Shown: positions 62,307 through 64,000 of the stretch, one piece after another
Layout of the letters: every line of letters begins with the position of its first letter
Numbering within the stretch: position 1 is the first letter of the stretch
Assembly (NCBI GenBank): GCA_028871475.1
Contig: JAGWMZ010000002.1
Span: 186,001 to 250,000, forward strand
From: Sphingomonadales bacterium
GTDB taxonomy: Bacteria; Pseudomonadota; Alphaproteobacteria; Sphingomonadales; Sphingomonadaceae
Length of the DNA: 64,000 bases
Reading direction: 5' to 3'
Made by a program: the position numbers and the translations under genes
The notes under the pieces: model-generated
What the model saw: the letters and a program-made list of their open reading frames with translations, nothing else
Told to the model about the DNA's origin: nothing
Database searches by the model: none

Positions 62307-64000
62307 ATGAAGGGACTTCACCATCGCTTGCGTCAGGGTCTGCTGGCCGCGGGGGCCTGCGCGGTCACGGGCCTGGCCCTCTCGGGAACCGGCCTGAATG
62401 CGACGCAGTCCGCCGAGTCGCCCCCTCCGGCCCCTGCTCCCGCAATGACCCCCGCCATGGCTTCAGAGCCGGCGGGCACGGCCTGCTCGGCCGCGTTGGC
62501 GGTCGCCTGGCCCGAGGCCGGCACGCGAATCGAACGGGCTGCTCCGGTTCCCGCTGGCCTGATCAACGGGCAGATGATCCCCGCCCATTGCGAGGTCTTT
62601 GGCATCATGCATGAGCATAAGGGCGTGGACGGGCAGGACTATGCCATCCGCTTTCACATGCGCCTGCCCGAGGCATGGAATGGCCGGTTCTTCTTTCAGG
62701 GTGGCGGCGGATCGAATGGCGAGATCGGCGATGCGCTGGGGCGGGTGAGCATGGTGCGCGGTTCCGCGATCACCCCGGCGATCATGCGCGGCTATGCGGT
62801 GGTCAGCCAGGATTCGGGCCATGACAATCAGCGCAACAGCAATCCCAAGAGGGGCGGGCCAACGGCCTTCGGTTTCGACCCGCAGGCGCGCAGCGAGTAT
62901 GGCCATGCCTCTCTGGCCCCCGTTGCCCTGGCCGCCAAGGCCATTGTGACCGCCTTCTACCACCGGCCTATTGTTCATTCCTATTTCGTGGGCTGCTCAA
63001 AGGGCGGCGAGGAGGGCATGGTCTTTGCCCAGCAGCATCCCGACATTTTTGACGGCATCATGGCGGCGGCCCCCGGTTTTGCCCTGCCGCGTGCCGCTGT
63101 CGAGGAAACCTGGGAAGTGCAGCGGCTGTCCCGGCTTCTGGCCAGGCCGGTCTCCTTCCCGGCTTTCCATACGGCGCTGACGGATCAGGATCTGGCCATC
63201 GCCGGGCGTGCGATCACCAGGGCCTGCGATGCGCTTGACGGCGCGGCCGATGGCATGGTGAGCAATGTGGCGGCCTGTACGACCGCCCGTGTGCGCCCCC
63301 AGATCGAGGCCAGCGTCTGCAAGGCGGGCCAGAGCGATTGCCTGACCCGTGCCAAGGCCGACACGCTCTATGACCTGATGCGCGGCGCCCGGCGCCCTGA
63401 TGGCAGCGCGATCTATTCCGACTGGGCGTGGGACCCGGGCATTGCGACACCAGGCTGGCGCATCTGGAAGCTGGGCTCATCGGACGGCAAGGTGCCCGCG
63501 CTCAACATTGTGCTGGGTGGGGCCTCGCTCCATACGGTCTTCATCGTGCCGCCGGTCGAGGTGCCGGGTGATCCGCAGGGCCTGCTCGATGCGGAATTGC
63601 GTTTCAATGTGTTGACCGATGGCCAGAAGATCTACGCCACCGGCGCAGGTTTCACCCATTCGGCCTGGCAGGATTCATCGGCGCATTCGACCGACCTGTC
63701 CGCCTTTGCCGCGCATGGCGGCAAGCTGATCGTGCCGCATGGCGCTGCCGATCCCGTGTTCTCGCTGCGCGATACGCTGGGCTGGTGGCAGGGCGTCAAT
63801 GCCCGCGCGAAGGGCAAGGCCTCCAGCTTTGCGCGTGTGTTTCCCGTGCCGGGCATGAACCATTGCGGCGGCGGCGACGCTGCCGATCAGTTCGACGGCC
63901 TCGCCGCGCTGGTGGATTGGGTCGAGCATGGCAAGGCTCCGGCCTCGATTCCCGCCAAGGGTGACCCGCAGGCGCCCTGGCCGGACCGCACCCGCCCGCT
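62307..64000 (+). CDS. Tannase / feruloyl-esterase-family hydrolase, 3' end cut by the window
   Basis: The frame is open from ATG 62307 (GGGAG upstream) to the right edge, so the track omits it. The visible ~564 residues are nearly complete. A signal peptide (LRQGLLAAGACAVTGLALSG) leads into a tannase-family alpha/beta hydrolase. The nucleophile motif is VGCSKGGEEG, the acid is in PHGAADPVFS and the histidine is in GMNHCGGGD. A Cys precedes both Ser and follows His, the CS-D-HC arrangement that defines the family. Substrates in the family include tannins, feruloyl and caffeoyl esters and MHET. Beside dehydroquinase and quinoprotein genes, an ester of quinate such as chlorogenate is the best guess. 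Confidence 0.9.
   Translation, partial: MKGLHHRLRQGLLAAGACAVTGLALSGTGLNATQSAESPPPAPAPAMTPAMASEPAGTACSAALAVAWPEAGTRIERAAPVPAGLINGQMIPAHCEVFGIMHEHKGVDGQDYAIRFHMRLPEAWNGRFFFQGGGGSNGEIGDALGRVSMVRGSAITPAIMRGYAVVSQDSGHDNQRNSNPKRGGPTAFGFDPQARSEYGHASLAPVALAAKAIVTAFYHRPIVHSYFVGCSKGGEEGMVFAQQHPDIFDGIMAAAPGFALPRAAVEETWEVQRLSRLLARPVSFPAFHTALTDQDLAIAGRAITRACDALDGAADGMVSNVAACTTARVRPQIEASVCKAGQSDCLTRAKADTLYDLMRGARRPDGSAIYSDWAWDPGIATPGWRIWKLGSSDGKVPALNIVLGGASLHTVFIVPPVEVPGDPQGLLDAELRFNVLTDGQKIYATGAGFTHSAWQDSSAHSTDLSAFAAHGGKLIVPHGAADPVFSLRDTLGWWQGVNARAKGKASSFARVFPVPGMNHCGGGDAADQFDGLAALVDWVEHGKAPASIPAKGDPQAPWPDRTRP

Overview
The window is a GC-rich chromosomal segment with the look of a sphingomonad, probably a Novosphingobium-like alphaproteobacterium. 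The main clues are three large TonB-dependent receptors, a ManD-type mannonate dehydratase whose length and active-site residues match the enzyme known from Novosphingobium aromaticivorans, a CrbS/CrbR-type system, sphingomonad-style ECF sigma/anti-sigma genes and ATGA-coupled operons. The genus is inferred from gene content, not from a database search. I see no tRNA, rRNA, CRISPR array, insertion sequence or prophage.

Left part (1-23.2 kb), mostly housekeeping and signalling. A secreted or membrane Pro-rich protein runs off the left edge on the minus strand. It is followed by queF (queuosine), a polyphosphate block (ppk1, ppx), an LpxH-like metallophosphatase and a GT4 glycosyltransferase. 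Next come a giant symporter-PAS-histidine kinase-receiver protein and its convergent NarL/LuxR response regulator (CrbS/CrbR type), a GNAT acetyltransferase, an exported class-V PLP enzyme, a DUF1801 protein, a bestrophin-like channel, an ABC-F ATPase, a GAF-PAS hybrid kinase, a luciferase-like flavin oxidoreductase and a DipZ-type thiol-disulfide membrane protein.

Middle part (23.2-44.5 kb), a hexuronate / glucuronoxylan-side-chain utilisation locus. It has a LacI-family regulator, exported GH67 alpha-glucuronidase, D-mannonate dehydratase, an ExuT-like MFS transporter, glucuronate isomerase, a fructuronate reductase-type dehydrogenase, an exported GH35-type glycosidase, a TonB receptor, an exported GDSL esterase, a 1257-residue exported protein with a LamG-like N-terminus and no recognised catalytic family, and a DUF885 hydrolase. 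Three near-identical palindromes (consensus TGRTARCGCTAWCR) and one weaker one lie in its promoter regions and probably form the regulon of the local LacI protein. Together these genes would release glucuronate outside or in the periplasm, import it and convert it to 2-keto-3-deoxygluconate. The KDG kinase and KDPG aldolase are not in the window.

Right-middle part (44.5-49.5 kb): small stress-type proteins (plasmid-stabilisation-like, a DASFPASDPP-motif protein, a DUF2383-like four-helix bundle), then an ECF sigma/anti-sigma pair divergent from an exported subtilisin-like protease and a Gly-rich PRC-barrel-like protein, closed by a strong terminator.

Right part (50.1-64 kb), a probable quinate / hydroxycinnamoyl-quinate (chlorogenate-type) utilisation locus. 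It has a FadR-type GntR regulator, a TonB receptor, a small monohaem cytochrome c, a divergent type II dehydroquinase, an MFS transporter, a periplasmic PQQ-type quinoprotein dehydrogenase, a ThuA-like putative lipoprotein, a VOC protein, a second TonB receptor and a tannase/feruloyl-esterase-family enzyme cut by the right edge. The proposed flow is ester cleavage, then oxidation of quinate with electrons passed to the cytochrome, then dehydration of 3-dehydroquinate. The substrate is an inference from gene content.
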